Shown in pieces: positions 1 through 12,214 of a DNA stretch of 64,000 bases. How positions within the stretch are numbered: the first letter of the stretch is position 1; every line of letters begins with the position of its first letter. The notes under the pieces are model-generated. The model saw only the letters and a program-made list of their open reading frames with translations, was not told the origin of the DNA and did not search any database. The translations under genes and the position numbers were made by a program. The stretch covers positions 62,001-126,000 of the forward strand of contig JAJGOT010000290.1 of the NCBI GenBank assembly GCA_022457155.1, given 5' to 3'. The DNA is from Cladopsammia gracilis. Its lineage: Eukaryota; Cnidaria; Anthozoa; Scleractinia; Dendrophylliidae.

Positions 1-502
1 TTCTACGTAGTATCAGCCTTGCTCTATACTTTGATTGGAGATCTGGGTACGAGATTACGGAAAGCTTTGATAAAATCCAACTGAGATAAAATATTTTCTC
101 CGTTTGGTATCAGATTGTATTAGATTGATGGAATACAGCGAGCCCGGGAGTGTTGGTAGGACAGCGGGTCCTAAACTTCTAATCCATAAACATCGGGGTA
201 TAAAGCGGGCATGGTATTTTTGAAAGAAATCGTTAAAAAAATTTGGGATTCCGCCATTTTTAATTTAAAAAGCGGAGAAGGTCCTGGGGACTAGGTTGGG
301 ATTCGACGTCATTAAAACCTTCCCATGATGCCTTTGCGGCCGACTGAATAACGAGTCTGTCGATAAACTCTTCACCATGCATGTGGCGGGCGTGACGATT
401 CTGGGCTTGAATACACATTTTTCGAAATTAGCAATTTAATGAGGCTGAGAAATAAGTTTCGAGCGGGGTAAAAAGCGAGTTATTCACGCCTATCCCCTCT
501 GT
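1..502. other. No gene recognised
   Basis: I see no convincing coding exon, RNA gene or clear repeat structure here. It ends at the terminal inverted repeat of the element that follows. Confidence 0.5.
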
Positions 503-1246
503 CAGGGTTGTGCCTAAATCATACCGTCCAGAAGGACATCTGGACACCTTATTGAGACTTATATAATGTCGACACTAAGAATTTTGTTTTCAATAAATTT
601 TTAAATGTAAAAAAGAAAATCTAAAATTCCCACTCAGGATTGAACCTACGAATCTACGAATCTACTCACTTTTGTCACAGTGGCGATTTTTGTCGCCGTG
701 ACGGGAGAAAGAAACAGGACATACGTCCCAATTGATATCAATCCCCCATGGAGACCAGACCACAACACCGTGGACTACCTCCCCTACTCTTTTTCGAACA
801 GTGATGTGGGTTCTTTTACGTCCCCTACTATTTAATGTGAGAAGGTGTAGGAGACAAGGCCAACGGCTTAAAGTCACCGCCCAATGACGCGATCATCTGA
901 ACTGAGACAAGGTGTTTGAGCACAGACAGCATGATCTTACCAGTTATTTAAAGACCCTGGTTAGTGGTCCGGCCGGGATTCGAACCCGCGACCTCCCGCT
1001 CTACAGACTGGCGCCAACTAACTGAGCTAACTGAGCTAACCAGGAGGCTGTGACCTCAGCTAGGCTTAGGCTTACATAGCCTACCATACCACTGTACCAA
1101 CTAGCTTCTCGGGTTACTTAGTCCCAAATTTAACCATATAAACTGCTACCCCTAACCTCAACTGAAAGCTAACCAGTTACTCCGTTATATAAGTCTCAAT
1201 AAGGTGTCCGACGTCCTTCAGGACGGTATGATTTGGGCTTGACCCT
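503..1246. mobile_element. Non-autonomous inverted-repeat element with a nested insertion
   Basis: The two ends are inverted copies of about 60 bp: both contain AAATCATACCGTCC and, further in, GGACACCTTATTGAGAC. The interior just inside each end (about 590-648 and 1050-1180) matches the interior of the element at 62971-63283, including the phrase CACTCAGGATTGAACCT. Compared with that compact copy, this one carries about 400 extra bases (roughly 649-1049), so it looks like an insertion into an older element. There is no transposase ORF. Confidence 0.75.
960..1048 (-). repeat. tRNA-derived SINE-like segment
   Basis: On the minus strand the segment shows a B-box-like GGTTCGAATCC and an A-box-like GGTTAGCTCAGTTAG with a short local duplication of GCTCAGTTA. 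The acceptor stem does not close, so this is a tRNA-derived repeat rather than a working tRNA. It lies inside the extra segment of the 503-1246 element. Confidence 0.6.
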
Positions 1247-1324
1247 CTGTCAGCACTCGCAATATTTTTCCTTTGCTCACCGCACATCCTTCACTCCCCA
1301 CTGTCTGATCTGAACGCCTGGAAC

Positions 1325-1388
1325 AACCTCGTTCCCAGGGTCTCTCTTCTTCCCGCCCCCTAGAGCGAGAGACCCTGGGAACGAGGTT
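1325..1388. repeat. Short palindrome, CCTCGTTCCCAGGG family
   Basis: AACCTCGTTCCCAGGG with its inverted copy forms a hairpin of about 22 bp per arm around a 20-base loop. The same end sequence bounds the element at 40219-40669, so this is a minimal member of a dispersed fold-back family. Confidence 0.7.
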
Positions 1389-3329
1389 GCGCCTGGAATG
1401 GCAAGCGCCGGAACGGCAAGCATCAATTATTTTCTCTGACGGCAGAGACAAATTGAATAACTGTCTTGCGCATAAGCTCGTGTCTCGGTAGAAAGTGACA
1501 AAACACCTTCAGCTTGTGTAGTCAGGGTTTCTTTCTCGTCGGTTCCATTTTCGCGCCTTCATTTCATTGGTTCAGAGACCGCACGATGTCTGTTAAACGA
1601 AGATTTCTCTATCCACAACTTCTTCACGTTTTCCCAATCGAGTGTCACCTAATTCTATGGACACAAGGAAAGATAAATTTCTGTATTCTGAATATGAAAT
1701 AAACAGTGCCCCGAGTGCCAAAGGAAATTTCATGTACGAATCGATTTAAGAAGCCATCTGCATTTTCACAATCCCACCTTAGTTCCCATGAATAAATGAC
1801 CACTGCAGGTGTCTTCGGTAAAGGAAGGACAAAAAAACACAACACTTTTGGTCAAATAATTTCAACTTAATGCCGTGTTCTCGCTTTCATTTTTAGAATT
1901 TTATCACGAATAGAACGCGATCAAGATGTAAGGTAAGAAAAAGAAGGCAAAAAATGGTTCAAGTGCGGTCAAGACTCCTTCCATAACTCAAGCTGCCTTT
2001 CTATTCTACTTAAAATTAGTTTAGGAAATAGAAACGAGCATTAATGACAGAATTAACCTTTCCAGCCTCGGCGAGAAACGAGGTTTAACTCTTCAAGCTC
2101 ATTTTGATCGCGTGTTGGGATTCATTTTAATGTTACCCGGTTAAATTTTTTAAGCAAATTGTCGGTACAGAATAAAGACATGCGAGGATGTAAAGACAGC
2201 TGAAACCAAATGGCCATAAATTCTTACTGTAAAAGACGGACGTTTTCGAAATAATTTCTATTTCGTTATTAACAGGAGAAGAAAGAAGCCGACATGGAAA
2301 TAAAAGCACTTGGCTATTACTACACATTAGCATCATTACCTTATTTCCGGGAAAAGCTTAAGTTTTCTCCAATTTCCATTTCAATATTATAGATTAATCT
2401 TGGAAACAAATTTCTCGAAATTTTAATTCCCGTGTAAGTATAAATTGTGTCTACAGGCTAACGAATAATTCGCACTGCTTATCTTTCGATGTTTTAATTA
2501 ACGTTTTCTTTCTTTTTTATTTAAAATTTTTTACCGTTCTGTGTAAAACTCGCTTCTTAATTTTAGAAACGTTTGTTCTTTTACAAACATTATCTTTTTT
2601 TATAGTATTAGAAATGAAACAACTTGTACTCACTAAATTGCACCCCATGGGAAGATGTTTCCTGCCAGCATGTAAATAATAACCGCTTGATTGCCTCAGG
2701 CTAACTTTCGTTTCATTAGATAACTTTATGTACATTAAAACATTAAATTTACATTTCGTGCTCGAATATTCAAGTCAAGGCAACGAACAGAAAAACAGTT
2801 TCTTGGAAGATTTTCAGCTGCAGAAAAGATATTTACTCAAAATCCACAATGAAATTACTTGGAACTGATCTAATAAATCTTTTTTTAAAAAAACAAACAT
2901 ACTTATGATCGAAAGAAGCTGGAAGACATTTCTCTGAAGGAGAGAAGACAGATAAAGAAACAATGCATTAAAAATTCCATTAAAACATCCAGATGACAAA
3001 AAAAGCTGTGAGATGGAAATTCAATGAATACACTTCTATACTGGCATTTATAATTTATTTATTCCGACATTCTATCTCCGCTCCGTCTCACAACGCTATC
3101 ACAATTGTATATATTTGTAAGATACACTTTTTATATTTTAAAGATAACAAAAGACGTCAGGTCTTTTCAAGACAGTGCTCTTTTAAAAATTAATTTTTTT
3201 ATGATTGTGCATAACGAAAAAAATTAATTTGGACGAGTCGAGTATCTAATATAACAAAACACCGCACACACCTTTAAATGTTACAATTTCGGCAAAATTC
3301 CGCACGAAGTAAAACCATTCAAATTAAAG
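1389..3329. other. AT-rich spacer, nothing recognised
   Basis: The open frames here are short, lack splice support and have no recognisable protein character. I see no RNA gene and no clear transposon ends. Confidence 0.5.
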
Positions 3330-3500
3330 TTTTCTGAGCAGCACTTTCCTGTGGTGCTGTTTATTATTTTGTACAAGGTGGTTCTAACTTTTTAGTCGGC
3401 GGATGAAATCCTAGTGTTGTCATTCGAATGAAGCTACTGAGCAGTACTTTCCGTGGTACTGTTTGCTATGCTGCATAAGGTGGCTTCCCGTGGCACTGTT
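3330..3500. repeat. Copy of the CAGTACTTTCC tandem-repeat family
   Basis: Two diverged units carry GAAGCTACTGAGCAG, AGCACTTTCCTGTGGTGCTG and GTGGTTCTAACTTTT. The family is best preserved at 37190-37770, with further copies at 10791-10990. It lies just downstream of the stop codon of the minus-strand receptor gene. Confidence 0.65.
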
Positions 3501-3586
3501 TGTCTTTCATATTCCATACAATGTTCCATTGGATATGATTTGTTTTGATTTTAAGTTTGGGTAGTTTGAGGAGAACAGCGTTGTAA

Positions 3587-4672
3587 CTACAGAGCCGAGT
3601 TACTCGACAAAACTGTTCCTTGCCTTTCGCGTCGCCAAGAAGAATTAGAATTGGTACAACTATAATTGCGTCGCTTAACAATTCCTCCTTTTTTTCTACA
3701 AGAACATAAAATTTTGAAGGCTTTACGAAAAGGCGAGTACCTCAAGCCATAGACTATCGGGTTACAGAAGGAATTAGCAAAGGCTATCCACATGGTTACT
3801 AGCATAACACTTGAGGGGACTTTAACGGGTCCTGCAACCTTTCTGTAAGTTCCCGCGGTGTAGAAAGGCGTATAACAAAGAAGGAATATTCCAACCACGA
3901 GGGCGAACGTTCGGGCAGATTTGATTTCTCTTTTCAAAGAGTGTGCTTCTGGTGATTTTGATTTTGTAGGATGTGCTTCATCTTCTTCGGCATCGCAAAT
4001 ATCCGCCGAGGACTCTCTCAAACTTCTTTCTACTCGGCTCAGCTGTCTCGCTTGCATGAAGGCTGTTTTAAATACAACGGCGTTTGAAAAGCAAATAATC
4101 GCGAAGGGGAAAACTACGAATAATGTGACCATGAAGAAGATGTACGGCGAAGATGGCTTCTCATTTTTGTTCTCTGGATCAGCGCATCCGTAGGCATCCG
4201 CTCTGAATTCAAAATCCGCGAGCGGGATGTTCAGAATGACGGCCACAGACAACCAAATCAACAGTAAAATGGTTATTACTCGTCTTCTAGTGACAATGAA
4301 TTGATAACGAAATGGTTTCTGAATAGCGATGTAGCGATCCACGCTCAGAAAACACAGGTGAAGAATTGAAATGAAGGAAAGTGTTAAGCCAGCAGCAGCG
4401 ATAACCCTACAGCAAAAGTCACCAAAAATCCACTTCCCCGTGGCAATGGTAACTGTTTTTAATATCATTATAAGCACCATGCTTAAGTCGGTTAGCGCTA
4501 AGCTCACCAAGATAAAATTCGTGTTTGTTCGAAGACGACGAAATTTGATGACAGAAATGCAGATCAAGGAGTTTCCCACAAGAGTCGCTAAAATTATAAA
4601 AGTAAATATCACCAACAGAGCGACAGTTTTGCTGGTTCCCATCGCCGCCGATTTGTCTGTTCCGTCGGCCAT
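3587..4672 (-). CDS. Class A (rhodopsin-like) G-protein-coupled receptor, intronless, orphan
   Basis: This is a single uninterrupted 361-residue ORF and a predicted seven-helix plasma-membrane receptor that signals through G proteins. The landmarks are in order: GN in helix 1 (N34), LALTD in helix 2 (D62), an extracellular-loop Trp (W81), Cys at 87/88 to pair with the Cys of the GCAD motif in loop 2, DRY at 112-114, LLCYTPF in helix 6 in place of FxxCWxP, and NPIVY at 304-308 ahead of a basic tail. The third intracellular loop is long and acidic, followed by Lys/Arg. No signal peptide is needed. The start was chosen because it leaves a short N terminus directly before helix 1; a second Met at residue 11 is possible. 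The ligand is unknown; single-exon amine/peptide/melatonin-like orphan receptors are abundant in cnidarians. An AATAAA-type signal lies about 220 bases downstream on the minus strand. Confidence 0.92.
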   Translation of the reverse strand: MADGTDKSAAMGTSKTVALLVIFTFIILATLVGNSLICISVIKFRRLRTNTNFILVSLALTDLSMVLIMILKTVTIATGKWIFGDFCCRVIAAAGLTLSFISILHLCFLSVDRYIAIQKPFRYQFIVTRRRVITILLLIWLSVAVILNIPLADFEFRADAYGCADPENKNEKPSSPYIFFMVTLFVVFPFAIICFSNAVVFKTAFMQARQLSRVERSLRESSADICDAEEDEAHPTKSKSPEAHSLKREIKSARTFALVVGIFLLCYTPFYTAGTYRKVAGPVKVPSSVMLVTMWIAFANSFCNPIVYGLRYSPFRKAFKILCSCRKKGGIVKRRNYSCTNSNSSWRRERQGTVLSSNSAL

Positions 4673-5442
4673 TAGTTGTCTCAGCTTTAAATCGGCTGGT
4701 AAAACAAACAGGCCGGTGCAATGCGAAGACAGTCGTTGACTTGTAGCTCTAGTTCAAATTTTATCACAGCTTGAGGCGCGCAAATCGTCGATTTGTTTCT
4801 TGAGCTGAAACGCGCTTGAGTAAAAGCTTCTGGTGTGTTGCGGACAAGTCACTTCACAATATAAAGGGCATTATAATAATTTTTACTTTCTGTCAAATTA
4901 TATGCATGGCAAGCGGGCTTACCACCTGTTTTGCCTAATCAAGGACGACATTCAGTTAAATAAATGGCTTATTGTTATGGTGACTGAATGTTACCGATAA
5001 TATTTCCAAGTGTGTAATTAAAAACTTCTCGGCACCAATCGCAGATATTCCATGTACAGAACAACAATAACAAAATAAAAGCTTTTCCAAGGCTTTGAAA
5101 TCTTGAACCCGCACATAGTACAAAGCTTGTACAACTAATTCAGACTTTTTGATCACCAATCCTTTGTTTTCCGTTGTTTCTTTGTAGCAGGTGATAGTAT
5201 TCGGTTATCGTTTTTTGTCGCCTGAAAGGATTGCTTTTCCAAATAAAAGCAAGTGTTTTGTTTTTTAAGTTCGAGGAGAAAAACTTATCTGCTTCCATAT
5301 TTGGCACGCCCTTGTAGCATGACGTCATTTTAAATATGAACCGAATTTCAGCACAATTTTCTTAGCTCTTTTTGTTGTCCAATGACGTTTTATCTTCAAG
5401 ACTTTCTCAAAGTCCGTTTTTCTGTCTTGGTGTATTTGTACA
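4673..5442. other. Upstream flank of the receptor gene
   Basis: This stretch holds the presumed promoter of the minus-strand receptor. I see no defined promoter element, exon or repeat with confidence. Confidence 0.4.
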
Positions 5443-5497
5443 TGTAGTTCAATTTTATCCTTGGTTCAATTTTAACCAAGGATAAAATTGAACTACA
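5443..5497. repeat. Perfect 24-bp-arm palindrome
   Basis: The arms 5443-5466 and 5474-5497 are exact inverted copies (TGTAGTTCAATTTTATCC and so on) separated by seven bases. It is a small fold-back element or the remnant of one. Confidence 0.85.
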
Positions 5498-5565
5498 ACA
5501 TACCGTATAGTAATAGCCAAATTTAAGCTAATGCATTTTGTTCCGCAAATCCATTGGATAAATTG

Positions 5566-5694
5566 TCTTAGGCCTACGGCAAACGTCGAACTTCACATGT
5601 GCCGAATCTAATGCAAATGAGCAAAATCTATTGTTCTTGCTCATTTGAATTAGATTCGGCACATGTTAAGTTCGACGTTTGCCCTAGGCCTTAA
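5566..5694. mobile_element. Short fold-back MITE
   Basis: Arms of about 57 bp begin TTAGGCCTACGGCAAACGTC and end with its near-inverse, with GCCGAATCTAAT near the centre of each arm. The whole element is about 128 bp with no coding capacity. Confidence 0.8.
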
Positions 5695-5757
5695 TGGCTA
5701 CGAAGTACTTCGCAAACAATAGGGATATAGATATTGGTTATTTATCATCCATTACCA

Positions 5758-6258
5758 CAGGGCACCCAAACGCTTTATTAGCTATAACATAATCATTTAA
5801 GAAAATATTGTTATTTACCTGTTTTCCTGTGTCTCTCTGAGTCGTTTTGGAAGCGATTTGAATCAGAGCGAAGACGGTTGACCTTGCACGTTACAAATAC
5901 GCTTCGTAAATGCGACGCGCCTATTACGTCTCAAGTTGCCATTATTATTAACTATTAACTCTCCTCGGGAACGTGGCCATTAAATCGAAACCCGAGATTC
6001 TCCCCCGAGGAGAGTTAATAGTTAATGGTAATGGGAACTTGAGTTAATAATAATGGAAACTTGAGACGTAATAGGCGCGTCGTATTTACGAAGTGGCAGA
6101 CAAGATAATATTTGAAACTTGCATGCAAGATCAACCGTCTTCTTCTGATTCAAATCGCTTCCAAAACGACTAAAAAAGACATAGGAAAACAGGTAAATAA
6201 CAATATTTTATTAAATGATTATGTTATAGCTAATAAAGCGTTTGGGTTTCCTGTGCCA
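5758..6258. mobile_element. About 500-bp fold-back element with nested arms
   Basis: Almost the whole element is an inverted repeat. The outer arms (about 5765-5890 and 6125-6250) share GCTTTATTAGCTATAACATA and GATTTGAATCAGA. The inner arms share GACGCGCCTATTACGTCTCA and CTCTCCTCGGG around a short centre. One arm contains a 63-codon ORF without protein character. It is non-autonomous. Confidence 0.8.
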
Positions 6259-6499
6259 TCACCTTTTGTTATAATAGGGTTTACCGATTTAGCGGAAAAT
6301 TAAGCCAATCTTCCGCACTCTGTGAGAATGCGTATACCCCCTAGTTAACACCTATTAGGAGGCACTTTATTTTGAAATTGACATTAATCCAGCTAGTTTA
6401 CGTATGAAAACAGAGAATATGAAAGTCTAAACCCATTGTTCATGCTTACATATTTCAATTTTTACAGAAAGCCAGCACAACAAGGTTGTTCCCTTTCAC

Positions 6500-6720
6500 G
6501 TGTGGACAGCGTAAACGGTTATTTTTGTAAACGCTGACGTAGATACTACTTATATACGCATGCTCAATGCAGATTTTTAGCGTTTACAAGTGGACGGGAG
6601 GCCTAAACGCATAAAAACGTATGTGATTACGAACGTAAATGTATACGTGTGGACGGGAGCGTTTTAGATAAAAACAGATGCGTTTACAGACGTAAACGTA
6701 TAAGTGCGGACGGGGCCTAA
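6500..6720. repeat. Degenerate repeat with GTGGACGGGAG motifs
   Basis: Several imperfect copies of GTGGACGGGAG and CGTTTACAxACGTAAACG-like words occur on both strands. It is probably an eroded fold-back element; its boundaries are unclear. Confidence 0.4.
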
Positions 6721-6899
6721 GGTTTTACTGGATTTTTAGATCACTGTGTTATGGAAAAAAAATATCTTCAAGAACTAGGGAAATATGCTTTGTTTCTTTA
6801 ATTAAATAACACTCAGTTTGTACAGATTATTTACACATACATAATATTATTACAGAAAGTGCCATGCCTAAGGTTTCGTGACGCAGGTAAATATAGACT

Positions 6900-9800
6900 C
6901 TAATTTTTCTCGAATTTGAACTGCGATCGTTTTCGTTTGTTCGTAGTTTTCTTTTTCTTCTTTTTGGAATGTTCTTCAGGAGTTGAAGGACCTATATAAA
7001 AGGACGAGAAAAACTTTATAACCCATGAACATGGCTAGGAACTTGCTTTGTCTTTAAATAGGAACAAAAAACTCGCCAAAAGTGATGAAGGTTCACTTGC
7101 CGAGGGGCAAATGTTTAATTTACTTTGGATATTGATTTCAACGATTTTTTACAATGATTTTTAGTGTCCCCAGTTAACACTGCGATGTTAAATACTTTTA
7201 GTTTGACTCTTCAATAAAGAGATTTACTTTCAGTATTTATTGCCCTTATACATGTAGCCTACGAAAGCATATTGCATACTGTATAGCTTAGATATCTGTA
7301 AGTTGAATAACCTGATATATGTTTCCGAAACAAGTAATTCAAACTTTAAAGGGCCCGGCTATGTCACCATTTTAAGTGTTTCTTGAAAAAGCCAAAAGAC
7401 ATATTTATATCAGTGGGAACCCAAACGCAATGGTCCAGTTTTGTTTCAAATTATTCTACTAGTGCTCTAAGAGTAAAAATAAGTGTCTTGGGCTGCAGAT
7501 GGCCAGGATGGAAATGGATTGCATCTTGAAAAAAACTGGGCTAATTTTTTCGAGTTTATTGCTTCTGTGCTGAAAATCTCGCTAAAACTCTGATTATGGT
7601 TTATTTTCTCTTCGAGAATCCACTTGATATCTTCCTCTTAGTGTTCTAAGCAATTTGTGTACGACAATTTGGGGCAGTTTTGACCGAAAAACCTCAAAAT
7701 CACCATGACATAACTACTTTAAGTTCCTGATGTAAGGGATAGGAATTTGTCTGATTTATATAATAATATACATGAAAAAATTTCTCACTTCTGATTGGCT
7801 AAGAGCAGTGCAGTTCAAGTGTAACACCAGTGCAAAAGGGTAACACCAGTGCAAATTACAAATAAAAAAAAAAATTGATGCAAAAATGTTTTGCAAAAAA
7901 AAAATGTTGCAAAAAAAAAATAATTTGTGGAAAAAAAGGAAAAAAAAAATCCAAAAAACAAAAATTCCAAAAAAAAGGATGCAATTTTTTTTAATGTATA
8001 ATTATTAATAAGTAATCATACGGTTTTCTCGTTCAATTTGGGATTAATTTGCACTTGTGAGTTTTTCAAAAAGCTCAAATTGCACGAGTCGCTTCGGAAA
8101 AACTCACTTGTGCAAATTAATCCCAAATTGAACTCGAAACCGTATGAATAAATAAATAAATAACTATATTTAGAGAGGAAAGCCGCATCAGCCATAGCTG
8201 GTTTTCATGCAGGTCCTCTATCCAGATCGAATTGGAATTTAGAATGTTGGTTTTTGAGGAGAGGGAAAAACCTGAGTACCCAGAGAAAAACCTCTCGGAG
8301 CAAGGAGAGAACCAACAACAAACTCAACCCACATATGGCGCAGGGACCGAGGATCGCATCCGGGCCACATAATTTTATGTACATGTACATAATTCTTATT
8401 CCAAAATAGAGACAATAAAATGCTCCCTACAGCTTTACTAAAGTGAAGTCCATTGATATACATGTATCTTATATTTTGTTACCTGTGTTTGGACTTGAGT
8501 CAATAAAGAAGTCATCATCAAGCTTCAGTCTGGCTGCAGATTCATCTTCACTTTCTACCAGAACATAAAAATCTAAACTTAGAATAATTGAGCGTGCAAC
8601 ATATTTCTATCTTACTGCTGGGGCCTGGCCTGATACTGTTATTCAGGTAATTTATATATCAAGTATGCTGAACTTTCCATGTAATGGTTGTCATTTGAGA
8701 ACAGGTTGCAGCCATTGTGGTGTTTTCTTTGAGAACAAAGGTAACTGTACTCCATATTGTCACAGGGTTTTTGTCAAGGTTTGCAATAACTGAGGGACAA
8801 AATTGTGAATAACAAGGACCATTTATTGGCATGCAGTCCCAATTTGGGGTAGGTGTGGGAAGGGGGATGCCACCTGACCCCCTCCCACTTACAGATACCA
8901 TGCAGCTCTTTAGAAGTCCTCTAATTTCATTGGACCTGGGTATCACACAGCTCTGTTGTTTTCAGGGCTAGGGTCCACTGTTGTGTTGTTTGTTCTATTG
9001 TTTTCTCAGCAAATCAGAGAAGACCTTGGTCAAAACTGAAACAAACATATTTCCTGCCCAGGGAAACAAGCTGCTTATTGACCATCTCTTCTTACACAGC
9101 TTTAGAAATGACTGTCTCACCTTCTTTTCTTTCTTCCTTCTCCACAGCTTGTCCATCCTCAGTTTTTGTCAACTTCAGCTTCCCTGATTTTCTTTCTTTT
9201 GATCCACTGCCCATTTTACCGATTGTTTTGGATGCATCTTCTAACTCACCACTTGCTACCTTCTCTGAGATGGCTTGAAGAATTTGTTCTAAAATTTTAC
9301 AATTAGAAAAATAGCGCTGGTTATGGTACATTGTACTTTGTTGAAATTATGTTTCTACAATTCTATTTGACTCAGCATTCAGATTTAACAAATGATTGGG
9401 TTTTTGAATTATGTATGCTTCAATGATTGAAGAAACAATATATTGTACAAAACACTTTCCAAGGGTGTAATTTTTTAATTTATTTTTTAGTGAGAAGATT
9501 TAGCCAAGAAAATTTAAATACAGTGGAACCTCAATAATTTTACAATGAAGTGCCAATTGACTGTGAAAATGTGTTTGTTATATCGGCATTCGTCTTCCAT
9601 GCATATTTTACTACAGTCGAAACCTCCCATAAACAGACACCATCAGGACCAGGAAAAGTCTCTGCTTAAAAGAGGTGTCTGCTTATGGGAGATTAAAAAT
9701 GTAGTGTTTGTATGTGGCTGGGACCATGACTAAGAGTCCACTTATGGGAGGTGTCCACCTAAGGGAAGTGTCCGTTAGCGGAGGTTTGACTGACAGTGTA

Positions 9801-12160
9801 TAACTGGGCTGTAGAATATCGTTCATTATACCAGGGTCTTCGTTATAAAGGGGTTCATTATATCGGGGTTTCACCGTATTATCATCACCATCATCATTTT
9901 CAATTCATTGGTATTGTTGCCATTGTCATCATCACCATCACCCGGTTTTCAATTCATTGGTATCATCATCATTGCAAATACTACACACTGTAGCTACTAT
10001 ACACTGTATCTATGTATCACAGGGTACATGTATAAGTAGTAGATAAAGTATGAGCGGGAGAGATCTGTATGAAAAGTTAATGAATACTAATTAGCTGAGC
10101 AGGTGTCTGTATCAAAAGTTAATTCTACTGTTTAATAATTCATCAACTCAATTGATTTGTATTGGGGTTTACAGAGGTGTACATGTGACTCAAATACCAC
10201 CTATTGATTTGTCGTAATTGTTATGAATTATTAATGAATTTTATATCTTAAGATAAAGCCCTCACCTTGTTTCTGACGAACTTCTTCATTGGTGTATGAT
10301 GTGAGGGGGAAAAGAGAAATGTACTTTGTGTCTTCAGGAAAGTGCTACATAAGAGAAAAATAAATTGAGCTTGTCACCACTTCTGTAGTCAGGACAACCA
10401 AAACATTGATGTAAAATTTAGCATTATCGTGTACTAAGTGTAATAAGCTTTTAATCTTCATCTACTCACAATAACATAGTTCCAATGTAGTTTGATTTCT
10501 TCAAGTTCCTTCTGTAGAGCTTTTCTAATAGGAAGTAAAGAAAATGACTCAACTTGAGACCAAGTGCTCTGAAAAATTTGAAGCATCAGTTAATTGATCT
10601 GTGTTAGATTTTTAATTTTAGATTGTTTGATTTGTTGGCTTCCCCATGCATTCAAACATTGCATTACTCTTAATTACTGTGCACTTTTTCACTCAGAAGA
10701 ATGAATACTAACATTATAGCTGGGGGCTGATTTAGAAAATCCAATGCCACCTCAGTGACATAAATAATAATAATAACATTTCCCTTTAATCGTTTCACTC
10801 CCAGAGTCGATGATGAAGACATGTAGTGTAGTTATGTACTAACTTTTGAATCTGTTAACCCTTTCACTCCCAGAGTCAATTATGGAGACATGTAGTGTAG
10901 TTCTAACTTTTGAGTCTGTGGATGAAATCTTATGGTGTGACAATTCAAGTGAAACCTCTTTAGCAGTACTTTTTGCATGGCACCATTTGTTTTCAATATT
11001 AATTTTTACAAAAAGAAATTTGGGATTTTTCTTGAATTTTGATTTTTGGCACTCTTGGGAATTGAAGGGTGAAAGGAGACAAGACACAAAGCTAAGGTTG
11101 GTGATGGCCTGCACCTGATAACAGATGTGTGTAAAATATCTGACTAACTGATGTTGAGTAGAAAGACTAACAAACCTTGCTTCATCTTCACTACATTCTT
11201 TTAGCTCTTTGAGACAAGTTTTGTACTTTCTGAAAAGTTTCCTTTTCTCTAAAATAAAAACATGAAACAGTGACAGGTATGAAAGTTAGATATTAAATTT
11301 TGACATTTCTCAATTTTTGTCAGAAGCAAAACAAGTTTGCTCTTTTTTATGCATGAAATTCTGTCAACCTTTTTTGTATATATACACGTAAAGTTCTGTT
11401 TAATACTATTTTCTACTTGATAATGATGTCATGGTGGCATTGAAACATTGGACAATTTTTTCGCTATTTTTTATCGAGGCTATTGAAAATGGTATTTATA
11501 AATAGAGAAAGATAGTATATGTTAAGCTCTGTAATACACCTTATTCGTAAATGGTGGCCGATTTATTATCTTTTGCATTTTTTTTAACTAGCCTCACTGG
11601 CCACGTTAGCATGTGCAAAATTCAAAAGAACTTATACTCTAAAAAGAGGCCAGTGATGCTAATTAACAGATATAAAAGAATCATGAATCAGTCGCCATTT
11701 ATGAATAAGGTGTATGAAATAAAGAGATGTTATGTTCATAAATTTTCACAAGCGTGGGACAAGGAAAAAAGAAAAAGAAAATGCAGTCCCAGATAAGGAA
11801 TCGAACCTTTGATCTTCCACTGACCAGTCAGATGCTCTAACCGCTTATAAGCTATGACAGACTCTTGGCGAGCTTAAGGCCATACGCTAGGTTCATGTAC
11901 AATGTATGACACGCATCCAGTATACTACTAGGATCAGCAATGTTAAAAGCGTCAGGTGAGGTGATAAATAGAGAAAGACGGTAACATTATGTTAAGCAGA
12001 GCTTACTATACGGTAATGAAATAAAGAGATGTAATGTTCATCATCATGTCATGAACGTGGGACAAAGAAAAAAGCTGAGTCCCTTGACAGGAATTAAACC
12101 TGTGCCCTGACAAGGACTCATATTTGTTTCTTTGTCTCACACTCGTGACATGATGAAAAT

Positions 12161-12214
<54 letters not shown>

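Noticed and set aside
960..1048. Possible tRNA gene
   Set aside because: A and B boxes are present but stems do not pair and a duplication disrupts the D arm; tRNA-derived repeat.
4371..4739. 122-codon plus-strand ORF over the receptor gene
   Set aside because: It is antisense to the clear GPCR frame and has no protein character.
9796..9993. Histidine-rich ORF
   Set aside because: It translates CATCAC/ATC simple repeats in an Efg1 intron.
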